From assembly GCF_900188145.1 (NCBI RefSeq), contig NZ_FZOJ01000017.1, forward strand, positions 1-64,000: a stretch of DNA of 64,000 bases, in the 5' to 3' direction. Below, in pieces: positions 10,201 to 18,600 of the stretch (within the stretch, counting starts at the first letter, position 1; each line of letters begins with the position of its first letter). The notes beneath the pieces are model-generated. The model had not been told where the DNA came from, did no database searches, and worked only from the letters and a program-made list of their open reading frames with translations. This DNA comes from Anaerovirgula multivorans. Lineage in GTDB: Bacteria; Bacillota; Clostridia; Peptostreptococcales; Natronincolaceae. A program made the translations under genes and the position numbers.

Positions 10201-11664
10201 CCTGTTAATTTCATTTTGTAATTCATTCACCCTAGCTTCATATTTTTTCTTCTTACTTTTACATTCTTCCATAAGTTGATCTGTGTAGTTAATATATCCA
10301 CCATATTGATTCTCATTATGTCTCCAATATTTTGTTGTCTTCTCCCATCCCAGCACTATTTCATGATCTAATACTTTAGCCCTTTCTCTTATATCTGAAA
10401 TATCTAATGCTTCCACAAGCCTCTCTCGTTCTTGAGCTTTATTATCAATCCTTTGTTCCGTTTCTTTTTTAGCATATAAAAGCTCATTAATTCGATATAA
10501 TTGTAATGCCTCTTTCTTTTCCTTTATTGCTTTGGATTTTTCATTAAGTATTTCTTCTAGTTCTTTTACTTCCTTTTCTTTAGCCTCTAGCTTTCTTCTT
10601 TGTTGATTATAATTTAGATTATCCCTCTGAAAGGACAATTCCTTTCTTTCTTCTTCTGCCTGCTTTAATGCATTACTCCATTTTTCAATGGTTTGCGTAA
10701 CTAAGCTTTCTTCTTCTTTTAAAATAAAGTAAATATCATTGCCCTCACTAATTAATCTATCCTTCCTATCAATAAACCTTGATCCACTATCAGCATTTTC
10801 AATTAAGGGCTTAATCTCTACTAGAAGATCTCTATAATCGCTCTCACGTTTCATCAACACAGGCAAATCTTTAGTGATGGAGAGGTTGCTCTTAAACATC
10901 TCAATTAAACTGTTTCCACCCTCATAGATATAGTTTCTAATATTTTCACTAATGGCAGGAATGATAATCTTATCGAAAATGGATTTATTGTCACTGGCGC
11001 CAATAAAATAATCACCTGCTCCTCCTTCAGATTTATTAATGGCCTTTAAGTTCATCCATTCACTTCTATAGATTCCTCTACTTTCTAAATAACTGTAATA
11101 TGGTGCATCCTTTCTTCTAACACTGGATTGACTATATTTTATAAAGTCTCTTTTATGATCGTCTATAAAGTTTTCAAATATATCTATATCTATGGCTTTT
11201 CCAGCTTCTTTATCATACAATGGTAGATTTTCTATTGTATAGTACCCATTATTTTCATGTTCATGTGTATATAAGAAATAGGAGAGACCTGTTTTTTCCT
11301 CTTCTTCTCCACCAGTATTTTTTATCGTTGCTTTGACAGCAATTCCGTTAATCAGTCTTTTTTCTGGTATCGTGTCTAATAACCATTCCAGAACAACATG
11401 AAATGTAAAGGAATGTAAATTATTCCTCTGATCATAAAACATAGATATAACTTTATTTCCATTATTTTTTCCCCATTTTGTCCCAGGTAATAAAAGCTGA
11501 AAAATAAACTGCATCATTACACCTTTTCCCCCACCGTTAAATAAGGTGAAAAGTGTGTGATCAGCTTTTCCAGCCTTTGTTAAATCAAAAATAGAATTCT
11601 CATGTTCCTTTTTTAAACCATCATATTTGCATCCTGTTAACCTAATCTTTGATAGCTTTGGCAT
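7225..11664 (-). CDS. jetC: Wadjet SMC-like ATPase JetC (type II-like)
   Basis: About 1479 aa: an SMC/MukB-like protein with N- and C-terminal ATPase halves joined by very long coiled coils (Glu/Lys/Leu heptads through most of the chain). The P-loop region reads FTLFNGGGKGVMMQF near residue 40. The C-terminal half has the ABC signature LPEGSGGQTLSVN and Walker B STVLVLDNPFGKAS. JetC is the loop-extruding motor of Wadjet, which detects small circular DNA and hands it to JetD for cleavage. I chose ATG 11664 (GGGAGGGG upstream), overlapping jetB by 23 bp; a start at 11742 lacks a good site. It is last in the jetDABC operon. The P-loop has Gly where Ser/Thr is usual and Walker B has Asn where Glu is usual. 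Confidence 0.9.
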   Translation of the reverse strand: MPKLSKIRLTGCKYDGLKKEHENSIFDLTKAGKADHTLFTLFNGGGKGVMMQFIFQLLLPGTKWGKNNGNKVISMFYDQRNNLHSFTFHVVLEWLLDTIPEKRLINGIAVKATIKNTGGEEEEKTGLSYFLYTHEHENNGYYTIENLPLYDKEAGKAIDIDIFENFIDDHKRDFIKYSQSSVRRKDAPYYSYLESRGIYRSEWMNLKAINKSEGGAGDYFIGASDNKSIFDKIIIPAISENIRNYIYEGGNSLIEMFKSNLSITKDLPVLMKRESDYRDLLVEIKPLIENADSGSRFIDRKDRLISEGNDIYFILKEEESLVTQTIEKWSNALKQAEEERKELSFQRDNLNYNQQRRKLEAKEKEVKELEEILNEKSKAIKEKKEALQLYRINELLYAKKETEQRIDNKAQERERLVEALDISDIRERAKVLDHEIVLGWEKTTKYWRHNENQYGGYINYTDQLMEECKSKKKKYEARVNELQNEINRFQLKEEDLAKDRKKLEVDYDPMSLVFPERIVEDLIKIRKEVEDKITALAQQVEDYKEKIATLNGEIDRLEYRLENKTKEVGILQEEIKKQEEYELNTARSATKQLMENYDGSLLNHHWFSKKLEALEHMEEHKKEKLEEIQRTIWEKNIDKALNKEDYFIPNKDILLIKEEIEKIGIHVETGAEYLKELDDEERLSIVKHHPGFIYSVVIGNEGEWQLIDKNIGKELFFNNMVPIYIRSEMKESSNNLFKTVFGKAYELIDENKYIKWKEDMANGVKGLSQTANSIKEDLKNIVEIKQNLNIIAKNDTAWILNQKLKKQEEENVELSEKISIQKEEKAGIENNLIKSEYILKEQKKKLDENYTSLGRLEAYIEKVEEINQDKITIVKTQKELKGIQESILAIQGDIEGVQSNQNIVRNAYNQWKLEVGKTTQAIKEVFNEAIYEYEADKSYLNDKTPELSIDSDGLMTLVKERKVLEEDIATKNSSIALLNNDIMHFRRELKRHIHDLKNLNENWENYPHLEIALNEILINIKEFDKVIKTLEVEKSNVKSHLDTIRGSIATMKDLLEEKEKQIQKEHRKAPVVLEIQDINSDMDMVERNIQSNKKYLGLCTEELQKNQDHRGSLEMNLTKIKTGYPLDAIKGKMDKILKEKIRNNPDLIVEEWLRNCGKNKDQIRKTVEEGEGFRARFIKEIIFKLEEEKLKEKIITTIKEANLTNFKSNLSSFKSMEAHFQQELIRLSKDKRKAEDAMKKWTNRASIHIIRMVEALKSMVSSMNYTNEQGYAFPLVKLKGAERLPKEEGEIAYLLDEYFVQTIDKVLATNEDTSNIEDKVFKDLMGDTVIFSKALQGRYPTLLVYKMSEKNEFRYARARDEYYTTWEAINKGEGDLPEGSGGQTLSVNTFVIMMIMSFKKKHIGNEKPSTVLVLDNPFGKASAKHVLDPIFEIADKLNFQLICFAAPEIIKVEISERFPVFWELKLEDGKVVHGGRIIR

Positions 11665-12406
11665 CTTCCATTTCCCCTCCCTCATATTTAATAAGCTCCA
11701 TGATTTCTTCATATCGATCTCCACCATGGTAAAGATTTTCAAGCCTTTCGTAGAGTTCGTCTTTGGGGATAATTCTATTTTCTCGACTCAGGTTAATAAT
11801 CAGATTTTCTTGTTCTAAGGGCTTAAGGGCTTCGTGAATAAAACCTAATCTAGTTTGAGAAGATAAACTAAATCCTGTACCATCTTTAGCCTCCTTCGAA
11901 TGGGACATCTCAACGGACCAAAGGTGATGGATATCTTCTATAGCAATAGCAAACTCCTGAGAAAAGCTCTCTTCTTTTTCATTCCGTTTTTTCCAAGAGT
12001 CTAAGGTATTTGTAATAATTTCCTCCAGTTTATAATAGGATATACCCGCATCTTCAATTCTAAAGAAAAAATTATTTTCCCTATCGATTTCAGCCAAATA
12101 AATGCATATGATGATATTGGCTAGATAAAAATGCTTCTTTCTAAGAAGCTTATTATATTTTTCCTTCATTTGGGTGTAAGTGGTGGCAAATATAGAACCT
12201 TCTCCCTTTGACACTAAATGTAGATTTTGTCTAGTACCAAAAATTCTTAAGTCTCCTTCCTCCACCATATTATGCAAAATTTCTCTAATCTCATTATTTT
12301 CATAGTATTGACTAGCTAAAACATCATTGGCAGGAAGAATTTTATTATTTAATAAATGAAAAAATAGTTCACTGGCTTTTTTTATATCTTCATTGGTATA
12401 GCTCAT
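11642..12406 (-). CDS. jetB: Wadjet kite protein JetB (DUF4194-like)
   Basis: A 254-aa protein in the position and size of JetB, the MukE/kite-like subunit that bridges the JetC ATPase and JetA. N-terminal helices (EDIKKASELFFHLLNNKILP) precede two winged-helix-like parts (IREILHNMVEEGDLRIFGTR; RLGFIHEALKPLEQENLIIN). It starts 4 bp after the jetA stop and overlaps jetC by 23 bp, so the subunits are probably translationally coupled. Assignment rests on gene order plus the small winged-helix architecture. There are no catalytic motifs, as expected. Confidence 0.85.
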   Translation of the reverse strand: MSYTNEDIKKASELFFHLLNNKILPANDVLASQYYENNEIREILHNMVEEGDLRIFGTRQNLHLVSKGEGSIFATTYTQMKEKYNKLLRKKHFYLANIIICIYLAEIDRENNFFFRIEDAGISYYKLEEIITNTLDSWKKRNEKEESFSQEFAIAIEDIHHLWSVEMSHSKEAKDGTGFSLSSQTRLGFIHEALKPLEQENLIINLSRENRIIPKDELYERLENLYHGGDRYEEIMELIKYEGGEMEDAKAIKD

Positions 12407-12410
12407 TCTT

Positions 12411-13883
12411 TCACTCCTCTACATAGATGGTATATGGTGAAATAAACAATTCATTCCAAGCAAAAGTTTCTTCTGTATCCTCTATTTTAGATAGAATTTT
12501 TTTACCATGTAGTGCTTTAATTATTGGTTTTTTATTACATAAGCCCTTGAATAATTTAAGTCTCTCATCTTCACCGGTGTGTTTTATATCCAAAGTGACC
12601 TTCGAAATGACAAACATCATAAATATATCTATATTTTCTCTTTGACTCAACCATTTTTCCTTTTCCTCTCTATTTTTTTCATTTAATTGCAATATAGAGA
12701 ATTTTCCATCTTCTAAAAGTGCTGTAAATACTTCTTCATAAAGCTCTACTAAGAGATCCCAGTCGGTTTCTCTGAACTTCCAATCTACATCCAACGTGGT
12801 ATCCAGGTCTTTTCTTGCACTTCTCTTTTTTTTAACAATTTGTTCCGACCATGCCCAATCAAGGGGATAAATAAATTCTGTTTTTGGAGAAAATAAAGTA
12901 GATACAATTCCTTCCAAATCATCTATACTCCTTAAACCATTTTTAACAATATGGTTTTGCCAGATATCTTTTTTAAAGCTAAAGCTTGAAATTTTCCAAA
13001 AACTCTCTGGATATTTTACCCTTATCTCTAGCTCCAAAGCCAAGTTTTCCATCACATGTTTTGCCAAACTGTCATGTAGCAATCTTGCCCTTTCAAGGTT
13101 TTCAAACATAATTTCAGCCTCTCGCTTTTTATCCTCTGGAAGAGCATCATATCTATTCCTCCAAGAAAACATATTTGCAAAGACCTTCTGCTCATCTTCA
13201 AATTGTTCCTTTATTTCATCCTCAGATTTCTTACCTCTAATATTTCTATCAAAAAATATATTTTGAGGATTCCTTATAATATCCCGTCTATATTCCTTTT
13301 CTCGATTAATTAAAACTCTAACTCTAGCCATCAAATTGTCTATACTATTCCTTGCCTTAGCAAAATTCCCGGTTTTAATTAATTGAAGGGTATAGAATTG
13401 TTCTAAATCAAATCCAAATTCCTCTAATATTTCCCTTGTAATAAAAATCATCTCTTGACTTTCTTCCGTTAACATATATACCGTGGATCCACCTTGCTCC
13501 CAATGACTATGCTCTCTATCCACCTTAAAATACCTAAAAATATAATCCTCTTTAGTTTTAGTGGCTTCATTATAAATCCTCGTCTTAAAGCCCTCCTGCT
13601 TGGTGGGCTCCCTGTACCACAGAGTACCATCTACAACTCTTTCAACCACCTCTTTATTGCACTGTAAATCCATATCCTTAAGAATTTTTTCAGTTATGAA
13701 TAACATGTCATCTCTGGTTCTATTTTCATTCTCTCTAAGTTCCCTTAGAAAAATATTTTGTATAAGCAGGAAACAAATTTCATAAGCATATTCATTTAGT
13801 TCACCTAGATCCATCCCTGACCCTAGCATACGAATGGACTGGAGTTTTTTCATTCTATTAAAAAAACCACTTTCTATCATCAT
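12411..13883 (-). CDS. jetA: Wadjet kleisin-like JetA (DUF5716-type)
   Basis: 490 aa, the kleisin/MukF-like subunit. The N-terminus reads MMIESGFFNRMKKLQSIRML and has a winged-helix region with FRYFKVDREHSHWEQGGSTV; the middle is helical (RNSIDNLMARVRVLINREKE); the C-terminus would contact JetC. The DUF5716-like form and the gene order jetD-A-B-C point to type II Wadjet rather than type I with DUF3375. Its ATG overlaps the jetD stop by 4 bp and jetB follows after 4 bp, so all four genes form one operon. No frameshift is seen in any of the four, unlike most neighbouring genes, which suggests the system is maintained. Confidence 0.85.
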   Translation of the reverse strand: MMIESGFFNRMKKLQSIRMLGSGMDLGELNEYAYEICFLLIQNIFLRELRENENRTRDDMLFITEKILKDMDLQCNKEVVERVVDGTLWYREPTKQEGFKTRIYNEATKTKEDYIFRYFKVDREHSHWEQGGSTVYMLTEESQEMIFITREILEEFGFDLEQFYTLQLIKTGNFAKARNSIDNLMARVRVLINREKEYRRDIIRNPQNIFFDRNIRGKKSEDEIKEQFEDEQKVFANMFSWRNRYDALPEDKKREAEIMFENLERARLLHDSLAKHVMENLALELEIRVKYPESFWKISSFSFKKDIWQNHIVKNGLRSIDDLEGIVSTLFSPKTEFIYPLDWAWSEQIVKKKRSARKDLDTTLDVDWKFRETDWDLLVELYEEVFTALLEDGKFSILQLNEKNREEKEKWLSQRENIDIFMMFVISKVTLDIKHTGEDERLKLFKGLCNKKPIIKALHGKKILSKIEDTEETFAWNELFISPYTIYVEE

Positions 13884-14953
13884 CTTCTCACCTTCAGTAA
13901 ATATTCATAATTTATCAGCTCCTGCGGCACTCTAAAATCCTTGTCCCAAATAAACTTGATTTTTTTAAAATCATCATTATCTAAGTATGGGTTCATTTCT
14001 TCTAGAAAAGCATCTAAGTATAACTGATTTTTCTTTTGTCCATCTAAAGGATACTCTTTTTTACATAGAGAAATCAAATGTTCATAGGCCTTATATTGCA
14101 GCTTCATATTCACATGAGCATACTTCTCTTTGAGCCTATAATATATCCCAAACCCCTCAGAATCTATGTCTCCAAAATATAAAATTTCCACCTTAGAAGG
14201 ATCTGCAATTTCTTCTATGAAGGAAAAACTGTTCTCTATTTTTTTCCCCTCGCCATAAATAAGGACATCTGGTCTAAAGCCAAATATATCCCCATGGGTC
14301 TGAGCAGCCCTTTTGTAGGTAAAAAAGGTGGAGTGATTTTCAAGAATGATGATATGCTTAATATTTGCTACACCTCTATTCCAGTAAATAAACATCTCAC
14401 CATATTTCTTCATCTTTAGGTCTTCATTTGAAAGCTTCAACCGCTTTAATATTCCATATTTTCCTTTAGGGGTTTCTTGTTTATTTTTAAGAAATTTTTC
14501 ATCATCAAAAATTTCTAAAGAACGCTCCTCTATACTGGCCCATTCTTTGTTTTCTCTTGATTTTAAAAATTTATAAATATTTTCAATAAATTGCCATTCC
14601 CTATCTGTTTGATAGGATGGATGATTGACATAATAGCTGAAATCCAAATAATCCGATGACTGAAGCATTTTTGATTTATTCCATTTTGAAATAGGTTCCG
14701 CAGCTATAATCTGCCACTTTGTTTTTAATGGTGGATGATAGCCATTGTACCTAGAGGATTTTATTTCCTTGATATACTGTTTTTCTTTAAGCATTGTCAT
14801 TTGGCTATAAAGCTCAGTATATCCTCCATTGGCTAAATAGAAACTCTCTCCTTTATAACTATCTATTAGGTAGTTTTCTAATGACTGTAGGTCAAATCTT
14901 TTTTTGTTCTTTTTCTTATATTCATATAAAAATTTATTAATTATTTTTTTCAT
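13880..14953 (-). CDS. jetD: Wadjet TOPRIM nuclease JetD
   Basis: 357 aa, the DNA-cleaving subunit. An N-terminal winged-helix region (about 1-120, DUF3322-like) is followed by a C-terminal TOPRIM/DUF2220 domain. The acidic residues are visible: Glu in IIILENHSTFFTYKRA, and Asp-x-Asp in VEILYFGDIDSEGFGIYYRL. The closing RVPQELINYEYLLKVRR matches JetD ends. In characterised Wadjet systems JetD is related to topoisomerase VI and cuts plasmid DNA once the JetABC motor has sized it. It is first of the four jet genes, preceded by the 113-aa gene ending at 15015, about 60 bp upstream, and overlaps jetA by 4 bp. Confidence 0.9.
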   Translation of the reverse strand: MKKIINKFLYEYKKKNKKRFDLQSLENYLIDSYKGESFYLANGGYTELYSQMTMLKEKQYIKEIKSSRYNGYHPPLKTKWQIIAAEPISKWNKSKMLQSSDYLDFSYYVNHPSYQTDREWQFIENIYKFLKSRENKEWASIEERSLEIFDDEKFLKNKQETPKGKYGILKRLKLSNEDLKMKKYGEMFIYWNRGVANIKHIIILENHSTFFTYKRAAQTHGDIFGFRPDVLIYGEGKKIENSFSFIEEIADPSKVEILYFGDIDSEGFGIYYRLKEKYAHVNMKLQYKAYEHLISLCKKEYPLDGQKKNQLYLDAFLEEMNPYLDNDDFKKIKFIWDKDFRVPQELINYEYLLKVRR

Positions 14954-15014
14954 GAAATCACCTTTATTATGTAGTTTTTACTTTAATACTTTATTTTTTT
15001 CTTGCTAACTTACT

Positions 15015-15356
15015 TTATTCTACAAAGATATCAAAGTCATCTTTATAGTCTTGTCCTAAGTTTTTCATCTCTTTTAATCGTTCATCATTCATAGTAAAGT
15101 CTTTAACCATATATTCATTGAGCCTTTCAGTTGCCCATCTTCCTTTTATTTGTTTTATATATTCAGGTTTGAAGTTGTATCTAAGCATTTCTAATTCTTT
15201 AATAGCACATAATTTGTTGACACCAAAATGTTTGCTATAACCTTTTATAATATGTTTCCCCTCATATTTACGTATCCAATGTTTAGCAGTTTGAAATCTA
15301 GCCTCTCTTTTCATCCTCTTATGTCTTGGAGTATTTGATTTTCTTTTTTTCTTCAT
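15015..15356 (-). CDS. 113-aa basic protein upstream of Wadjet
   Basis: A small basic protein: MKKKRKSNTPRHKRMKREAR, then KHWIRKYEGKHIIKGYSKHF and GVNKLCAIKELEMLRYNFKP. The KGYSKHFGVNKLCAIKELEML core looks like a helix-turn-helix and belongs to a small hypothetical family that I associate from memory with accessory regions of Firmicutes; I know no assigned function. It is codirectional with jetD at about 60 bp and could be the first gene of the operon. It could regulate Wadjet or be an unrelated passenger. Confidence 0.7.
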   Translation of the reverse strand: MKKKRKSNTPRHKRMKREARFQTAKHWIRKYEGKHIIKGYSKHFGVNKLCAIKELEMLRYNFKPEYIKQIKGRWATERLNEYMVKDFTMNDERLKEMKNLGQDYKDDFDIFVE

Positions 15357-15540
15357 CTATATCTTCTCTATACTTAATTCTTCTCGTAACTGTCCTCTGG
15401 ATATTAAGCTATAATCTATTCCGTCATTTTTTTACAACTTATTTATCACTTTTACTGTATCAAACTTTTAGAATGGTATCAACCTATTTAAATTAGTTAT
15501 TCATCTACATAACCCTACTTATCATACATCAATAAAATAA

Positions 15541-15574
15541 TTTTGCCACCCAGTTGTAAAAATGGGTGGCAAAA
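15541..15574. terminator. GGGTGGCA hairpin upstream of Wadjet
   Basis: TTTTGCCACCCA (15541-15552) and TGGGTGGCAAAA (15563-15574) form a perfect 12-bp stem with a 10-nt loop and A/T-rich flanks. It looks like a bidirectional terminator. Its core matches the repeats at 7094-7125 on the other side of the jet operon. Confidence 0.6.
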
Positions 15575-15611
15575 CGATGAATTCTGATGATATCTAACCC
15601 GTCAAACGCTG

Positions 15612-15660
15612 TTATTTACTAGATAGTTTAGCGACGGTTTCCACATGTGTTTTGATAGAA
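15612..15660 (-). pseudogene. Serine-recombinase tail remnant
   Basis: The minus frame ends IKTHVETVAKLSSK-stop, the conserved C-terminal tail of large serine recombinases of the TndX/CTn class. Nothing upstream in this frame stays open. A second tail (HIETVAKLSRI) lies at 17784-17823 in the same orientation. Confidence 0.55.
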
Positions 15661-16187
15661 AGATGATATTATTTCGCAAAAATAATAGGATTAGACCCAA
15701 GTGGGAATTCGCATAAGAATGGTATTATCTTTCAATGGGCTAGTACTAGAGTATTATCATAACTGTCCCCCCTATATTTCAAGGTTTTAATTATCATTTT
15801 CAAAATTTATCAAGCTAACTTTAACTTTTGCATATTAATAGCAACTAAACCCTAATGCGTTTTTAAATTTAGACCCTTAAGATTGGAATGCTACCATAAA
15901 ATTCAAAAGCACTGTTAAGGCCATCAAAAAAAAGAGCTATTAATTTCTCTTAAGCACAGATTATGAATACGCTTTTTTATATGCTTTTTTTATATGCTAT
16001 TGTAAGTTCATCTATAAGTAACATCATATTTATTCGGACATATAGTATTAAGGGGAGGGAGCAAAGTGCTTGTTCTATACTGAAATTTTAGGATACTCTG
16101 ATGATAATCGTTCATATCCTAAGGTTTTTAAATGGATATTTTGGGGTTGAAGTTTCCTTCTTCACATATTATAAAGAGGTGAAAAAA
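15661..16187. other. Non-coding stretch before the surface-protein gene
   Basis: No gene seen. It is AT-rich with scattered A-tracts, probably containing the promoter of the NTTRR-F1 gene. I could not pick a convincing -35/-10 pair, and a sporulation-sigma promoter would not look canonical. Confidence 0.4.
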
Positions 16188-17564
16188 ATGTCTTTTAACG
16201 AATTAATAATTAATGGTGGTTTTGAGACAGGAGCGTTTCCTCCATGGATTGCATCTAATGTAACAATAACAAATCTATTAAGTCATTCAGGTTTTTTCTC
16301 TGCACAATTTGCAAGTGGAAATATAAATGCATTTATTTCACAATTTGTTCCTGTTAATCCTGGAGAAAGATATGAGTTTCTTGCCTCTCTAGGTAAAATT
16401 GGACCGACACCTAATCCACTAGTATCCATCTCAATTGCTTTTTTTGATGAAGATTTCAACTTTCTTGGAACTGGACTTATTATAAGCTTTCCAATGGATT
16501 TTCTTCCGAATGTCAATGAAAGAGATTGGATAGAAGTTTATCAAACTACTAGTCCGGCGCCTGTCGGAGCAACTCAAGCTCTTGTAACTATCAATAAACT
16601 ACCCCAAGCTGGTACTGCTGGTATCCTTGTTGATGATGTATCTTTATTAGCAGTGGAAGTGGAAAATGGGCCAGGGGAGTTTGAATGGGGAGAGTGTATT
16701 ATATGGGCAGATTCCAGCGCTCCAGGTCCAGGAACTGGGACACCCTTCGATCCGTTTAATTCTCTGCAAGCTGCTATTGATGCAGCCGTGAACAGTCCCT
16801 TAGCTGTTGACTTTGGGATGAGGGCTCGCTGCATCGTTCTCATCGCAGGAAATTCAGTATTTGACGAGGATATTGTTATACCTCCTGCAAGACACGTACA
16901 ACTGCTTGGTCTGGGACCATGGGTACTTGGCAACGCAGACCTAGCCAATTTTGATTCATCCGTTCCTAGAAATATTACGATTCAAACAAGTCAGGCAGAA
17001 GAAAACGTCTACCTCACTCAGGGTCCTGCTTTTGTGGCACGTCCTGTAACGGTTATTGGCACATTAAATAACGGCACATCCGTAAGTACCCATACCAATT
17101 ATACTAACGGGGCCATCATTAGCGGAAATGTAAGCTTCCAAAACCTAGATCCGGTTGATCCTTTCACAACAATTGAGTTTCAGCTTCTGAACGCTAGAGT
17201 AGTAGGAGACATTATAGGCGATCCGGTTGATCCGCATATGGGTATTCTCAATACGTATATTTTCAACAGTCGAATCACTAATATGATTAAACCCGGTCTT
17301 AGAATTCAACGTATGGTGGATGTCCGGGTAGATGGTACCATAAATGTGGCTGGATATTCAAATATCGTGAGTACCTGGTTCCGGGGTGATGTGACTGTTG
17401 CCTCAGCATTAGCCGATGTGCCTCCAACAGGCATTTTCAACAGTCAGTTTAATATGATAACCTGGACTGGACCCCTTGTTTTAGACACAGCGTCTAATTT
17501 CTATTTTGTCAATACTGGTTCAACTTTGGTAGGAGTTAAAACTGTTCTGTTTAGTATTGCATGA
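16188..17564 (+). CDS. NTTRR-F1-type surface/exosporium-like protein
   Basis: 458 aa. It begins MSFNELIINGGFETGAFPPW, the N-terminal NTTRR-F1 domain found on Firmicutes repeat proteins, many thought to sit on the spore surface. A carbohydrate-binding-like beta-sandwich follows (to about residue 150). The rest is a beta-helix-like region (SLQAAIDAAVN, ARCIVLIAGNSVFDEDIVIP, many TI/VT strands) resembling pectate-lyase folds without an obvious active site. No signal peptide or membrane anchor is visible. AAAGAGGTG precedes ATG 16188, and a terminator follows. GC content is a little above the neighbours. It stands alone between two recombinase tails. A structural role on the spore coat or exosporium is inference. 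Confidence 0.7.
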   Translation: MSFNELIINGGFETGAFPPWIASNVTITNLLSHSGFFSAQFASGNINAFISQFVPVNPGERYEFLASLGKIGPTPNPLVSISIAFFDEDFNFLGTGLIISFPMDFLPNVNERDWIEVYQTTSPAPVGATQALVTINKLPQAGTAGILVDDVSLLAVEVENGPGEFEWGECIIWADSSAPGPGTGTPFDPFNSLQAAIDAAVNSPLAVDFGMRARCIVLIAGNSVFDEDIVIPPARHVQLLGLGPWVLGNADLANFDSSVPRNITIQTSQAEENVYLTQGPAFVARPVTVIGTLNNGTSVSTHTNYTNGAIISGNVSFQNLDPVDPFTTIEFQLLNARVVGDIIGDPVDPHMGILNTYIFNSRITNMIKPGLRIQRMVDVRVDGTINVAGYSNIVSTWFRGDVTVASALADVPPTGIFNSQFNMITWTGPLVLDTASNFYFVNTGSTLVGVKTVLFSIA

Positions 17565-17596
17565 TTCTAAAAAACTAAGATCTATCCATGATACAC

Positions 17597-17632
17597 GAGA
17601 CATAGAGACAGAGCCTCTGTCTCCATGTCTCT
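17597..17632 (+). terminator. Terminator after surface-protein gene
   Basis: GAGACATAGAGACAGAG pairs with CTCTGTCTCCATGTCTC with one internal mismatch and a minimal loop, 33 bp after the stop and followed by TCCTTGTAT. It is a strong hairpin with a modest T tract. Confidence 0.65.
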
Positions 17633-17783
17633 CCTTGTATACTGCATGCTCTTTTTCCTTGAATTGCCTTCAATCATTTCTGATTATTTTTTACAGGCTA
17701 CACAAAACAATTTGTGGCCTTCAAAGTTTGACTGATATTTTAATATTAGTGCTATTTTAAGTTTTTTAATCTGCGAAAGCCTT

Positions 17784-17823
17784 TTAAATTCTTGATAGTT
17801 TGGCGACAGTTTCTATATGCCTT
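17784..17823 (-). pseudogene. Second serine-recombinase tail remnant
   Basis: The minus frame reads RHIETVAKLSRI-stop. It is the same tail as at 15612 and in the same direction. It runs straight into the decayed radical SAM gene, marking a recombination junction near 17815. Confidence 0.5.
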
Positions 17824-18600
17824 GTAGTTGCAATTCGCAGGGGCAATGTAAAAGCGTCTCAATTATTCTATCCAACTCATATATTGAAGACCTTGTCATA
17901 ATCAAGTTTGCACCGGCAATGATATGTCTTTCACTTAACTGTGTTACCAATGATCTAAGCTTTTCTGCTATACTGTTGTCCTTGTGTAAAAGCTCATCTG
18001 TTCTTATTCCGATTTGTAAGGTTTTTATATGTTTCGCTAATGTATCAAGCCTGCTGCGCTGTAGGCAATGACCTCCAAGTCATTTCTCATAAATGCTTCA
18101 CCACCACCAATTGCAAGCTGAAAAACTCCATTATTTGCAATTTTATTAATCAGTTTCTGTGCCTCCTGTGTATCAAGCTCATTTGTAAACACTTTTTTAT
18201 GTCGTTCAATATAGCAATCAGGACATGATTCACTACATTTAAAGGTCACTGCCCAGTGAACTGTTTCTGACGCACTTAGGTGTTGATGTGTTGGCCACTT
18301 GAAGTTTATTAGACTTTTTTCCATAAGCTTCTTTCTATAATTGTCTGATAGCACTCCCTTTGGCATTACATTTACTACACCCATAGCCTTAAGCTTTGAT
18401 AAAACACCCTTTATTGTTTGCCCATCAATTTTTTTCCCTTTATAGGCTATTGGCAACTCCAATAAGGCTTTCATCTCAACAGCTTCAATATCTTTTATGA
18501 TTGAAATGACAGTAAATGCTTCTCGATCCATCTCAACGACATCACCAGTATCTATGTTAAAAAGTATTCCTCCAAAACCAAAATGCTCTCTTCTTAACAT
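17813..18600 (-). pseudogene. Broken radical SAM peptide maturase
   Basis: The N-terminal frame (ATG 18600 to about 18040) has a PqqD-like leader region (FNIDTGDVVEMDREAFTVIS) and then the radical SAM cluster motif VTFKCSESCPDCYIERHKK (Cys-x3-Cys-x2-Cys) and the GGGEA motif (FQLAIGGGEAFMRNDLEVIA). After a frame change near 18040 the chain resumes as AKHIKTLQIGIRTDELLH and continues to 17813, where it hits recombinase debris. The SPASM-type C-terminus is missing. The architecture fits RiPP-bacteriocin maturases of Clostridia. No precursor peptide is recognisable, so it is inactive and orphaned. Confidence 0.6.

Noticed and set aside
16574-16948. Minus-strand frame opposite the surface-protein gene
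   Set aside because: It is opposite a clear NTTRR-F1 gene with a good start, and its composition is that of a reverse-complement shadow.
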